Shown: positions 30,890 through 41,022, counted from the first letter of the stretch. The stretch is DNA of 64,000 nt from Doryteuthis pealeii (GCA_023376005.1 CM042141.1:97207327-97271326); one strand, 5' to 3'. The notes: generated by a model from the letters alone, not told the origin. Numbers and translations are program-made.

Positions 30890-31085
30890 TTAATATTCTA
30901 TCTAGGTGTCACATCATGGTTAGCAACCTAGTCTTGCAAATCAATTACTGAATAGCGAGTACGATCCTCACTGGATGCCCCATACTTGCAACCTTGTATC
31001 ATATCTACACGTGGTAAATGGTTTGGCTAAATACCTACTTTCACTTTAAATTCTTTTGGCCTAGCATCCCAATACCTTAATTTGC
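30890..31085 (+). repeat. SINE family C
   Basis: GTCACATCATGGTTAGCAAC, CGAGTACGATCCTCACTGGA, TGCCCCATACTTGCAACC, then GGTTTGGCTAAATACCTAC and CTAGCATCCCAATACCTTAA. It has a longer 3' part than the neighbouring copy. A piece of the same tail recurs near 35505-35550. Confidence 0.65.
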
Positions 31086-31174
31086 TCTCCTATTTTGAAG
31101 ATACAAAATGTAGGAATTATCATTACAGCCTTATTTTAGGGATTACTGGTATGATTATTCATCCTGTTAGAATA

Positions 31175-31395
31175 TGATGAGGACTGCAGAATCCGCTGCA
31201 GTTGTGGGGCATGAATCAACCTAAAGTGAATGTTCTGAGTATGACATTAAACTGTAACTGACAAAGCCTGCAGTTTTGGAGCTCTGAGGAATGTGGAGTA
31301 TCTCTTCATTCCTATTACTCCCAGGTCCACTCTGACCCAAAGTGGTAGCACCTGTTAGAGTCCCATCTATGGTTCAAATTGATCCGTTTGAGATA
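31175..31395 (-). repeat. R1 fragment, reverse
   Basis: Reverse complement of the R1 middle: TTTTGGAGCTCTGAGGAATG, GGAGTATCTC, CACTCTGACCCAAAGTGGTA and GAGTCCCATCTATGGTT. Mirror at about 59270-59470. Confidence 0.65.
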
Positions 31396-31521
31396 ATGTT
31401 TAAAATGATTTTGAACTACATTATCATCTCTAAACTCTTTGCCTACTTTAAGCTACTCACATTGGCTCTTAAAATAGTGATATTGTAATTAAATATAAAG
31501 TAATTACCTTTTCTCAATAGT

Positions 31522-31768
31522 GGCCAGTTTTTAGCTCAGTTGGTAATGCACCCCCCCCCCCTTGGAACCACAAGATTCTGGGTTTGTTGATACCAGTCCT
31601 CAAACTCAGTGCATGAGTAGCACAAGTTGGATCTGTGTGAGAAGTGGTGCTCTACCTCAGCTGCAAAAACTATCTCCCTAATCTAGCACTAGTGAAAAGT
31701 GGATAGACTATTGTTGGTACTGGACAGCAAGTCCAGTGCCAACAATAGGCCACCCTGCCTACTTTACA
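31522..31768 (+). repeat. SINE family B with an internal long hairpin
   Basis: Head TTTAGCTCAGTTGGTAATGC, a C run of 12 (31549-31560), TTGATACCAGTCC, the body, and GGCCACCCTGCCTACTTTAC. The 3' half contains an 18-bp inverted repeat at 31708-31748 that is absent from other B copies. Mirror at about 58890-59128. Confidence 0.75.
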
Positions 31769-31769
31769 T

Positions 31770-31800
31770 TTTAACTTTTTTTTTTTTTTTTTTTTTTTTA
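31770..31800. repeat. Poly-T run
   Basis: About 22 T residues. Confidence 0.9.
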
Positions 31801-31834
31801 AATGATTTTGAATATACATTTGTGTACAGTAGAT

Positions 31835-31995
31835 AATTAGTCAAAGTGGTAGTACCTGTTAGAGACCCATCTAGGAGTTAAATAGATGGATTTAAAAATT
31901 ATTAGTATCAGACAGGAATGCTAGAAACCACATATGTGCAAACAAATGATAATTATTATCAAATAGAAAGTTACAGTACTTGATACCAGATACAT
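31835..31995 (-). repeat. R1-type fragment, reverse
   Basis: AAGTGGTAGTACCTGTTAGA, ACCCATCTAGGAGTTAAATA and ATGCTAGAAACCA, reverse of the R1 middle. Mirror about 58655-58812. Confidence 0.55.
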
Positions 31996-32002
31996 ACTTA
32001 CC

Positions 32003-32271
32003 AACCTCTCCACATGAATAGGATATGACACAAGGTCAATTTAAGGAGAGTTTAACAGGTTTCAGTTTTCTATCTCCTAGACTGGTTGCCTGACTAAGGT
32101 TAAAGAGACCAGTCCACCTTACTATTTATCAATAGATGGAAGGAGAATAGTTGGATTCATACCTTTCCCAATGGTATTAGCGCTATGTTAAATGCAACAG
32201 CTTCGTCCAGGATTTGTACTCTGGTCACACTGTGTCCATTTCTTATGAGAGTAACTATTACATCACACACC
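32003..32271 (-). repeat. SINE family A
   Basis: Near full-length reverse copy: AACCTCTCCACATGAATAGG, GTTTAACAGGTTTC, CTAGACTGGTTGCC, CCCAATGGTATTAGCGCTAT, CAGGATTTGTACTCTGGTC, ACTATTACATCACACACCTC. Mirror at about 58383-58655. Confidence 0.85.
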
Positions 32272-32277
32272 TCAACA

Positions 32278-32558
32278 TATATTTACCAACCCCTCCACAC
32301 AAACAACATGCGATACAAGGTTAATTTCTTAAGCAGAGTTTAACAGGTTTTTTTCTACTAGACTGGTTACCTAGCCAACGTTAAAGAGCCCAGTATGCCC
32401 TACTATTTACCCATTGTTTTGAGGGAGAGTAATTAAATGGATACCTTTTCCAATGATATTAGCACTATATGAAATGCAAACAGTCTTCTCCAGGATTTGA
32501 ACTCGGGTTGAGGAGTCCATTTCCCATGACTAACCATTACACCACATGCCTCCACATA
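32278..32558 (-). repeat. SINE family A
   Basis: Second full-length reverse copy directly beside the previous one: ACCAACCCCTCCACACAAAC, GAGTTTAACAGG, GGCTAGGTAACCAGTC (minus strand), CAGGATTTGAACTCGGGTTG, AACCATTACACCACATGCCT. The adjacent pair in the same orientation is a tandem insertion. Mirror at about 58100-58375. Confidence 0.85.
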
Positions 32559-33122
32559 ACTGTGTGCAAATTATTTGTACTTGATATGTATAACAAATGA
32601 TTGTTATAAAAGAATAATGGGAATTTTTTAAAAAAAAAGAAAGAAAAAAAAAAAGACTGGAATGAAATATTGAAAATTAGATCTGTTTTAAAATTATTAG
32701 CAATCGAGTTACGTAAATACCAACACCGTAATATTCTATATTATACAGCTATTCATTTCTTTAATAAGACTATTTCGATTTTTTCATTTACAATTGAATA
32801 GATATGTACAAATGAAATTATTGTTTTTTTGTTTTATCTGCCAAGTAGGAAAGAATTTTGTTGAAATAAAATGAAAACACTGTTTTCTTTATGCTTAGTA
32901 GCATTTCATCCAAGTGGAAGACATTTTGAATATATAAAACTTGAAATGTTCTTTGCCTTAATCCAGGTCATAGACAAGAGATTAACCTTACCAATAAATA
33001 ACAAAATATATAAAAAGCAGAAGACAAATTTCTTTCACCTGCTTTCAGTAAAGAGTAAAGAAAAAAGAAAAAAAAAAGGTTCTTTATTGTATCAATCTAT
33101 TCTTTTCAATCATTTTTTTCTC

Positions 33123-33125
<3 letters not shown>
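32559..33125. other. AT-rich stretch without gene
   Basis: The 123-residue frame at 32871-33242 runs into the AAT array. It has no recognisable domain and its mirror is frame-broken, so it is not called as a gene. Confidence 0.5.

Positions 33126-33176
<51 letters not shown>
33126..33176. repeat. (AAT)n microsatellite
   Basis: About 17 AAT units. The mirror at about 57497-57550 has almost the same length with one interruption. Confidence 0.95.
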
Positions 33177-33356
33177 CTAGCAGAACCTGTGGATATACCA
33201 CAATATGATTTAATTATTACAATGTTTGATATATTTACTTAAAAGCTATTGCAAATAGTTCAATATGTAAAAAGTATAATAATCTTTATTTAATTCTCTC
33301 ACTTTCTTTCTTTTCATTATGTTCAATTGAAACAGATTAGCATCGTTGCCCCCTCT

Positions 33357-33590
33357 TTGGTGGCGCATGGTCTAATGCTTAGAGCCGTAGGAAATGGACT
33401 TGTCAACCAGAGTTCGAATCCTGGATGAAGCTACAATTCACATAGCGCTAATACCCTTGGGAAAGATATGAATCCAACTACTGTCCCTACAGCTATGGGT
33501 AAATAGTAGGGCAGACTGGGCTTTTTAACCTTGGTTGAGCAACCAGTCTAGGAGAAGGAAAAATTCAAACTCCACTTGGGGTGGTCACTA
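33357..33590 (+). repeat. SINE family A
   Basis: GGTGGCGCATGGTCTAATGC, GAAATGGACTTGTCAACCAG, GAGTTCGAATCCTGGATG (classical B-box), GCGCTAATACCCTTGGGAAA, GTAGGGCAGACTGGGC, GCAACCAGTCTAGGAGAAGG. Mirror at about 57085-57330. Confidence 0.85.
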
Positions 33591-33676
33591 CTAGAATAGG
33601 CTCAGTTCTAATTAGTGATTTATTTCACTAATTTTTTTTCTTTTCCATCTTTCTCCTACTCTTTTTTTCTTATCAC

Positions 33677-33810
33677 ATTTTTTCTGTGCAGTATGTCATT
33701 TTTTTCTGTGCAGTATGTCATTTTTTTCTGTGCAGTATGTCATTTTTTTTCTGTGCAGTATGTCATTTTTTCTGTGCAGTATGTCATTTTTTCTGTGCAG
33801 TATGTCATTT
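33677..33810. repeat. Tandem array of a 21-bp unit, six copies
   Basis: TTTTTCTGTGCAGTATGTCA repeated six times with variable T-run length. A single diverged unit (TTTTCTGTATAGCATGTCAT) follows an R3 copy in the mirror of 40640-40665, so the array expanded from a sequence that normally trails R3. The right-arm mirror (56905-57012) has five units. The CAVCHFF-repeat frame is not a gene. Confidence 0.85.
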
Positions 33811-33838
33811 CTTCCACTTTAAGATAAAAACATGTAAG

Positions 33839-33942
33839 CAACACCAGGTAATCAGGATTTACATTTTTCGCATTTCATCTTGGACGGTCTCATTTTTAAC
33901 CATAGGGTGTTGCAAGAGGATAATGGTCGGAAGATTAAGGAA
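33839..33942 (-). repeat. Dispersed repeat R3
   Basis: Reverse copy: ATCAGGATTTACATTTTTCG, CATTTCATCTTGGACGGTC, CATAGGGTGTTGCAAGAGG, ATAATGGTCGGAAGATTAAG. Other copies: 40448-40570 and 43345-43460. About 100-120 bp, class unknown. Confidence 0.65.
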
Positions 33943-33946
33943 CAAG

Positions 33947-33947
33947 A

Positions 33948-33980
<33 letters not shown>

Positions 33981-34080
33981 GAGAGTAAGAAAAGAGAAAA
34001 AAGAGTAAAGAGAAAGAGAAAAAAAAAAGGAGAAAAAAAAAAAGAAAAAGAGGGAAAAAAAAGAAAAGAAAAAAGGCAAT
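33947..34080. repeat. (AAT)n and purine-rich tract
   Basis: AAT triplets 33949-33978, then GA/A-rich sequence to about 34075. Confidence 0.9.
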
Positions 34081-34521
34081 TATAACAGCTTGCTTTCATC
34101 CTGCTAAAATGATAGACACAATAACAAGTCATTATTCCTGTATTGGCAATATAGTAATTTTTAGATTTAATCAAGTCACACACACGCACGCACGCACACG
34201 TATGCATTCATCAAAAACACATAAGTAATCAAAAGATGAAAGAAATTCTATTTAAACTAGATTAACATTTATATCTCATTATCAAAATGAGAGGGAAACT
34301 CATAAAAAAGAGGAAAAGAAAGAAAAGATACTTTTAAAAGAAGTGAATAGCAGAGTATAAGTACTACAAGGTTTACTATGTTAGATGTCAGAGAAAACAA
34401 AACAAATAGTACACACACTTCTTTTCACTTAGCATCAATTTGGTTTTGGAAAATCAAATTTTAAGAAATTGAATCAACTTCTGTATTGTACTTCACCCTG
34501 TATCTTTTTTTTTCTATTATG

Positions 34522-34762
34522 GATGCGTACAATATAATGGTTAGAGTTGTAGGAAATGAACTCATCAACCAGAGTTCAAATCCTGGACGAGGCTGTTTAC
34601 ATTTCACATAGTGCTAATACCCTTGGGAAAGGTATGAATCCAACTACTCTACCTCCAGCTATGGGTAGATAGTAAGGGCAGACGGGTTGGTAACCCGTCT
34701 AGGAGAAAGAAAACTGTTAAACCGACTTTGTTTCACATGCTCATGCGGAGGGGTTGGTGTGT
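34522..34762 (+). repeat. SINE family A
   Basis: GGATGCGTACAATATAATGG, GAGTTCAAATCCTGGACGAG, ATAGTGCTAATACCCTTGGG, ATGGGTAGATAGTAAGGGCA, and the 3' end GCGGAGGGGTTGG. Mirror at about 55965-56205. Confidence 0.85.
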
Positions 34763-34779
34763 GTGTGTATATATATATA

Positions 34780-34829
<50 letters not shown>
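34756..34829. repeat. (GT)n(TA)n SINE tail microsatellite
   Basis: GT then about 60 nt of TA with a phase break near 34788. The mirror (about 55913-55965) keeps only about 40 nt of TA. Confidence 0.95.
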
Positions 34830-34831
<2 letters not shown>

Positions 34832-35010
34832 TAATTTGCTTGAAGCATTGTTAAGTATGTTATAATATATTAAAAAATTGACCACATAAAAAAAAACAAA
34901 AAAACTTTAGCACATCCATTTCTGATTTTCGTCTCTGATGATAAAGTTTCTTTGAAATCGATAAGACAAAAAAAAAAACATCTTTTTGTTTTTATTTTTT
35001 ATATGCATTA
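34830..35010. repeat. F2-like sequence
   Basis: TTTGCTTGAAGCATTGTTAA (shared with the F1 flank at 20708) and, further on, CGTCTCTGATGATAAAGTTT then CTTTGAAATCGATAAGAC, resembling the CTGATGA-hairpin-GAAA segment of F2. No inverted partner was identified. Confidence 0.4.
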
Positions 35011-35159
35011 TTTGTATTGCCTTCAAATTTTATATATATAATCTTTTGCTCCAATTATCTAATATCAATCATTAAGTTTACTTCCAGAGAATTTCTTTTA
35101 AATGCTTTCTTTGTTTTAGAGTGAAAAAAAAAAAAATCACTTGAATATTTTCAATAAAA

Positions 35160-35405
35160 GTAAAGTCGGCGGAGTGGCCTATTGTCAGTATCAGCCAGAC
35201 AGCAAGGGAGTCAATCCCCTTTTGGCTAGCACTAGACCAGAGTGATTGTTTTGCTCAGGTGAAGCGCCACACCTACCGTCAGCTCCCCACTTTACTGATT
35301 AGCCAATCTGTGCTACTAATATGCCGAGTTGTCGGGGATCAGTATTGAACTCAGAATCTTGTTATTCAAAGGCAGGTGTACTACCAATTGTGCTAAACCC
35401 ACCCA
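35160..35405 (-). repeat. SINE family B
   Basis: Reverse copy: GTCGGCGGAGTGGCCTATTG, ATCAGCCAGACAGCAAGGGA, TACCGTCAGCTCCCCACTTT and ATGCCGAGTTGTCGGGGATC, then a head ending GTGCTAAACCC. Mirror at about 55320-55575. Confidence 0.85.
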
Positions 35406-36294
35406 ACATGGAGCAGTTTTAAAACTCGTAACACTAAGCTACATTTTGGGGAGTCTTTATTTGTTAAGCCATTTTTGGATTTTTTTTTTTTTTTTTTTTT
35501 ACTTTTAAATCTTTTTAGCCTAGCATTCCAATAATTTTATTTGCTTTTCCTATCTGAAGGTACAAAAAAAAAAAAAAAAAAAAAAAAAAAATTATATATT
35601 ATTTGATAATTCTTTAACAAAAAGCAGAGGTCCGTCTGAAATATTAGGATTAAAAATAACATTCATCACTATGAATTTTGGTTATTATTCCTTATTTTAC
35701 ACTTTTTCTATGCTTCCAATACAACAAAAAAGTTTCCCAACATCCACCACACTACACTATATATACATTAGAGTAGGTTGATTTTTCACTGTCTGTTTAT
35801 AGTTTGTGGCTTTAAGTAAAAGAAGAGACATTTTGTAATTAGACATTTGTCTACAAGAGCAATTGAAAAGTTTAAATCTGAATCAATTTAAAGCCCTCAG
35901 GTAGCAATTGCTGTTAATTCTTATATTGTATCTTTAGCCTGAAAATTACTCAGATCATCAGTTTGTCAATCAGATCCACAAGACTAAGAAATAGGATTAT
36001 TTTTTCTATTATTTGCTGAGGAACACATCTCACTGGCTAATTGTTTTAGATTATTTTATAATTAAATTTATTTTGTCATTTTTTATATATAACTTTTAGG
36101 ATTTATTTTATGCATTCATTCTAATTAGATGAAACCAGCATTCAATACAATTAAAAATATATATTTCAAAGAAAGTGAACAAATTCATAAATGTTTGAAT
36201 TTTTTTTTAAAGTAATATTGTCTTGAATTTTATATTTGAAAGTGAAACATTTTTTTGTCTTTTTATAAATTTTTAAAATTCATGACTGAACTGA

Positions 36295-36325
<31 letters not shown>

Positions 36326-36859
36326 AAAAGCCAAAAGTTACTCAACTCTTAAACACTGTCTCCTCTTTTCATATATTGCCCTATTTCTAGATCATGGAAA
36401 AGTGAACCATCCACTTTTTTTATTATTATTATACACATAAGACTTTACTAAGTATTTATTTGTTAATAAATATTATCAAGGTGTTAATTGTTTATAACAC
36501 TCTAGTAAAAGCCATTACTTGATCCACAAATATCAACTTGTTTTTTGTTTATATAAATATTGATTTTCTGGTGAGCAGAAAGTCATAAAAATAAAAAAAA
36601 TTCATAGAAAAAGGTCATAACTGGTTGGAAAATTTTCAGCTAAATTTCTACTTAACACAGTTAAAAGAAAAAAAAAAAAGAAATCTAACGTACAGAAAGT
36701 AAGGGTCCAGTTTAGCATTATATTTACTTTGTAAATCAAACCTCCTTAAAAAAAAACAAAAAACAAAAAAAAAACCTTTAAATTTTGCAAATAAAAATAA
36801 ATAGATAAATGCTCCAATTGATTCCATTAGCAAAAAACATAAAATTAGATAGCTATAAA
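35406..36859. other. AT-rich stretch without gene
   Basis: T run 35480-35500, A run 35565-35591, T run 36296-36319, A-rich tracts near 36666-36680 and 36747-36773. A SINE C tail-like piece (CTAGCATTCCAATAATTTTA) lies at 35520-35540. No coding region found. Mirror 53891-55319. Confidence 0.55.
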
Positions 36860-37160
36860 GTCGTCGGGGCGGCCTAAAGTCGGTATCAGCCAGTCAGCGA
36901 GGGAGTCTTTCCCCTTTTCAATAGCGCTAGACCAAGGAGATTGTTTTGGCGTCTGAGGTGGAGCGCCACACCTACCATCAGCTCCTTACTTTACCGCACA
37001 GATCCCTGTGCTACTCATACACTGAGTTGGCAAGGACCAGTATCGAACTAGGAACCTTGTGGTTTCTAGCCGAACGCTATCCAAGCTGTACTCTTCATGA
37101 GGCCAGGGATTGGTATCAAACCTGGAAACCTTGGAATTCCAAAACTAACAGAGTTAAACC
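36860..37160 (-). repeat. SINE family B with a second tRNA-like head (dimeric)
   Basis: 36860-37085 is a well-preserved reverse SINE B (GTCGTCGGGGCGGCCTAAAG; GGAGCGCCACACCTACCATC; ACCAGTATCGAACTAGGAAC). 37086-37155 adds another head-like unit (CCAGGGATTGGTATCAAACC, GAAACCTTGGAATTCC, ACAGAGTTAAACCACC). On the minus strand two tRNA-like heads thus stand in tandem before one body. Mirror at about 53575-53886. Confidence 0.75.
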
Positions 37161-37806
37161 ACCCCCAAATGATGGAATAGTTCAAGCAAATTAGAATTTA
37201 ATAATACATAGATTTAGATCTTTTTTTGAATAATTAATCATACATATTTGTTTTTGTTTTTTTTCTTTATGCCAATAACATATCCATATCAGTCTAAGTG
37301 AGAGAATAAGTTTCTAATTTATTTTTGAGGGTCAAATAAAAAAAGATTTGAGAACAAAAGAAATCTTCTCCCACAAACACAATTCAATAAAAGTTTAATG
37401 AGCCATGTGGGGACTGTCTCTCGCAGCTTCAAATGTTCACAGCGTAAATAACTGAAGTTTCAACAACTAGATAAGATTCAGATATTTTTATTATAGCAAA
37501 CATTCTGGTTGATAGCCGAGATAATTTGAGCTTACTCCCACAAAAGACAACAAAAAAAAAACTAATAAAAAAAAGAAAAAGAAGAGAGACAAGACTTATA
37601 TGTAACAAGATACAAATATTTATGAGAAGTCCAACTCGTACTCGGGTGGAGGGAAGGAATAGTAAATCAGCAAAAAGTAAGCAGCAAAACAGGGTCTCAA
37701 TACCCAAATTTCTGTCTCCATTATTCTCTTGGGTGGAGTCTAAACATTATTTTCAATAGAGTTTCTCTGCTCATGTTCAGATACCTATTTTTGGAAGCAT
37801 CCATTA
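37161..37806. other. Stretch without recognised repeat or gene
   Basis: Short opposing frames at 37429-37759 do not show a domain. Confidence 0.45.
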
Positions 37807-38341
37807 CTAAGACAAGAAAAATACTTACACCCGGCGGAGGGTGCATATTCTAAGTTTTAATCTAATGAAATATATCAAATTAGAAAGACCAACAAAATTA
37901 AATAAGAACCCATTACATTTATCTTAATTATATTCTAATTGGTTTCTATATAAAATCATTCATACGATTGATTTTAATATGTTGGAGAATAAAACAATAT
38001 TAGAGATCACTAACACCAAGTAATTATTTATTAAAACCTGATTCGTTAAAACCAGTATACAAATTAACCACACCATATATTATGTAAACCTTTATTTCAT
38101 AGTAATATATAAGACACATTGCAGGATTTTAAATGCACTAATAACATGGGCTGTTTTGAGGCAAATCTAACTCAGATTTTCATAAAGACCTCATTAATAA
38201 ATAAGATTTATTCTATGTATTTATGACTTTGACTATAAATTAAATACTCATTGATAAACTTAGACAATTCCTGAGGGTATTGTGATGTAAGCAGTGACAG
38301 TTTCAATTACAGACAGACACAGAATCTCCATTATATATAGA
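37807..38341 (-). mobile_element. Non-autonomous Helitron-like element
   Basis: On the minus strand it begins TCTATATATAATGGAGATTC after an A and continues TGTGTCTGTCTGTAATTGAA. The 3' end carries a GCACCC...GGGTG-type hairpin and a degenerate CTTAG end followed by T. No Rep/helicase is encoded. Its internal sequence matches the copy at 42160-42655. Mirror at 52415-52946. Confidence 0.7.
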
Positions 38342-38439
38342 TGTTGGGTTTATTTGTTTAACAATGATTAATTTCTAAATGTTTCATTATAATCATAACC
38401 ATTTATCTAATACAAATAATGTGCACACAGTTACATGTT

Positions 38440-38600
38440 TTCAAGTATAGTTGTCCCATCGTGTTATAATAGTTAGAAATAGATGCTGTGAGATTAGCTT
38501 GCTATTGAATAGCGAGTTCAATCCTCACTGGATGCCCTATACTTGCCCCTTTGTGTCACACAAACGAGTTGGGTATATACCTACATGGTTTCAAGTATTA
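38440..38600 (+). repeat. SINE family C
   Basis: GTTGTCCCATCGTGTTATAA, AATAGCGAGTTCAATCCTCA, CTGGATGCCCTATACTTGCC, CGAGTTGGGTATATACC. Box spacing as in the copies at 30655 and 30890. Mirror 52155-52315. Confidence 0.65.
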
Positions 38601-38669
38601 CTATCATTTGTCAGTTATTGTTCAGATGCCAATTTTTGTGAGCCTCCATTACCAAAATGTTAGGTTAGG

Positions 38670-39950
38670 TTTAGTCTGGTTTATTTAAGAGCATATTAAC
38701 CTCTCATGTTCCAAAGTATTGGGATGTGAGAAGGTCATAAGGTGGTGTCAAAAAATGGCTTAGTTCTGTGACAGTAGCAGTTAATGTCAACACAAACTTC
38801 GCTGTTCAAGTTGTCTCGATCACAAAGTGCACCGTTCAAGTCATCTCGATCACAAAATGAGCTGACTTCTGTTCAAGTAGCTTGCTTTTTATCGAGCTAC
38901 TTGCTCACGTATGTAAATGACCGAGGATCATAAAACGGCTTGTTCTGCCCATGCACGGCAATGGAACAACAAATGGTGGCTGCGACGGTAGATATTAAGC
39001 ATCAAGGACGCTTTGAGTCAGGTAAGTTCAGAGCACCTTGGTTCTACTTCACTACCAGTTACATTGGCATCCCATTTTGGGGTTCCTCAGCAGAGAGTGA
39101 ACAAGGAACCTTACCCATACAGATTTAAATGAGAGGACAGGTGCTGCCTGTGGGGCAGGGGTATAGACCTTCTAAAACTGAGCTACTTTAATCTTTAACT
39201 CTTAACACCTGTTGAGATTTTTCTAAGTCCTAAGCATCCCTATAAGGATATATAAACAAAATGGCTAAAAATGACCTTTGTATCTAAAGTTACCTATTAT
39301 TTCCCTTTGTTGGTTCCCCCCCGATATAAGGTGTGTGCCAGATGACCACTTGTACTTATAGACTCGCCATAATCATGTGACCAACCTATTGGCCAGTCAC
39401 TGGCAGTGCTCTGCTGCTTATATTATTATTTATACTGGCTGTTCTGGTCATACCTACTCATAGCTACTTGGATCTTCGTGGACGACGGAACATAGGATTA
39501 TATCACAGGACTTACTTATTTACTTTAAGTTCTTTACAACAGGCAAAGGATGGCGCCAGATACTTAAACACCTTAAATCAAAGATTTCTACATACGTTTA
39601 ATATTAAATTTAAACAAAGGCTATTGTTTGGGGCTGATTAGTTAAAACGAATGTGACTTCCAGCCGGGTGGAATAAGGTGTTTTAAACCACCCAGCATGA
39701 ACAGCAGGTGGTTAAGAAATAGGCGGGTTGTCAATTATATTCTTTTAGCATTTATAAAATAGGTGATGAAATCAGTTTGTTTTTAAGAGATTGTGCTGCA
39801 ATGAAAAAGGGTGATAATTTCTTGTTGGGCAAGTAAACATTGAGGATATTCTGATACACTCACATTTACAGTGCAGACATAAGCATCCCCCCCCGTCCAG
39901 TCACCCATATAAACCAGAGTGCTAATAAATTCTAACCAAGAATATATTCC
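38670..39950 (+). other. Low-repeat, more GC-balanced island
   Basis: No SINE, MITE or microsatellite families recognised. Contains two direct copies of a 30-bp unit (TTCAAGTTGTCTCGATCACA, about 38811-38870). A CAAGTAGCT/AGCTACTTG stem follows at about 38873-38902. It also has an ATTGG (inverted CCAAT) element with an adjacent ATCATGTGACC near 39371-39394. This is the most gene-like or regulatory-looking DNA in the window, but no complete gene was resolved. Mirror about 50800-52090. Confidence 0.45.
38961..39021 (+). CDS. Candidate short first coding exon (unconfirmed)
   Basis: ATG at 38961 opens a 20-codon frame (MEQQMVAATVDIKHQGRFES) ending at CAG followed by GTAAGT (39022-39027), the full animal splice-donor consensus. 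Sequence and spacing are unchanged in the mirror (51736-51796, minus). No downstream acceptor or exon and no homology were identified. A chance donor is quite possible. Confidence 0.2.
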
Positions 39951-40070
39951 TTCGCATCACATGTAAATATGTTTATGACCTGCTGTATAAAATGTCTATA
40001 AAAACGCAAGAATTGCCTAGAAGAGACATTAATATCTTGGATAACAAATTGCCAGGTGCTTATTTCAATA

Positions 40071-40397
40071 TCTTATTATAATAGAGATTGTGCGTTTTGT
40101 CTGTAATTGAAATTACTACTAAAGTCACAATTCCCTTAGTTATTTACGTTATATTCTGCATGATTTTATTCTTATTTAAAACTCAATTATAAATAAAATT
40201 GTTTTACATTATTAAGACTGTTGATTATGTTGATGGATGAGTAAGTTTCAGTTGTTCTAATTTATTATACCCCCCTCTATTTCAAATTTTTTTAATCTGC
40301 ATTCTTATTTAGTTTCATTAGCCTTTCTAATTTAATATAATATTTTATAACATTAAAACTTAAATACTTGCACCCGGTGGGTGCATATATTTGCTAG
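40071..40397 (+). mobile_element. Compact non-autonomous Helitron-like element
   Basis: Begins TCTTATTATAATAGAGATTG after an A. It ends with the hairpin GCACCCGGTGGGTGC, nine bases, then CTAG at 40394-40397 followed by T. A 5' TC, a 3' hairpin plus CTAG and A^T insertion without target duplication are the hallmarks of Helitrons. At 327 bp it has no coding capacity. Mirror at 50350-50678. Confidence 0.8.
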
Positions 40398-40447
40398 TAC
40401 ATTTAAAGGATTGAGTTGCTGCAATATCTATATATTAATACTAGTGT

Positions 40448-40680
40448 TCCTTAATTGTATGACCATTATCATCTTGCAACACCCTATAGTTAAAAATGAA
40501 ATTGTCCAAGATGAAATGCAAAGTTGTAAATCCAGATTATCTGATGTTGCTTATCTGCCAAATACTTATTCTTATGAGTGTTTGTCACCTCAGCTAAATA
40601 ATGGACCATTCCATTTTTTATTATAAAGAAAAAAGGGAAGAAAATGACATGCTATACAGAAAAAAATATAAGAAAGGAAG
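40448..40680 (+). repeat. Dispersed repeat R3 with single trailing unit
   Basis: GACCATTATCATCTTGCAAC, ACCCTATAGTTAAAAATGAA, GTCCAAGATGAAATGC, GATTATCTGATGTTGC, and at 40645-40665 ATGACATGCTATACAGAAAA. That is the single-copy counterpart of the 21-bp array at 33677. Confidence 0.65.
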
Positions 40681-40689
40681 ACATTAGTG

Positions 40690-40950
40690 GAAAGATAGAT
40701 AGCATAATGGTTATAGTCGTAAAAAAAAAAAATGGAATCCACAAACCGAGTTCAAATCCTGGATGAGACTGTATCACTTTTTACTAATGGGAAAAAGGCA
40801 TGAATCCATCTGTTCTGCATTCTCAGCTATGGGTAACAAATACAACAGACTAGGCTCTTTAGCCTTGGTAAAGACACCAACTAGGAGAAGGAAAACGGAA
40901 TTCAAACTGCTAATAAATTAATCTTGTGTCACAGAGAGGTTGGGTAATAC
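40690..40950 (+). repeat. SINE family A
   Basis: GATAGCATAATGGTTATAGT, GAGTTCAAATCCTGGATGAG, TAATGGGAAAAAGGCATGAA, CAGCTATGGGTAACAAATAC, GGAATTCAAACTG. Diverged, with an A run in the head. Mirror 49795-50055. Confidence 0.75.
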
Positions 40951-41018
40951 ATTTCCATATCATTTTAGATCAATGATTAGAGATTTAAAACCTCAAAAAC
41001 ATCTATACAATTGAAGTT

Positions 41019-41022
<4 letters not shown>

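Noticed and set aside
32871..33242. 123-residue open frame on the plus strand
   Set aside because: No recognisable domain, ends in K- and N-rich low complexity from the AAT array, and its mirror near 57600-57850 is frame-broken.
33677..33810. CRISPR-like array
   Set aside because: Units are directly contiguous with no unique spacers, in a eukaryotic context.
33615..33982. CAVCHFF-repeat proteins
   Set aside because: Translation of the 21-bp tandem array. No start context or homology.
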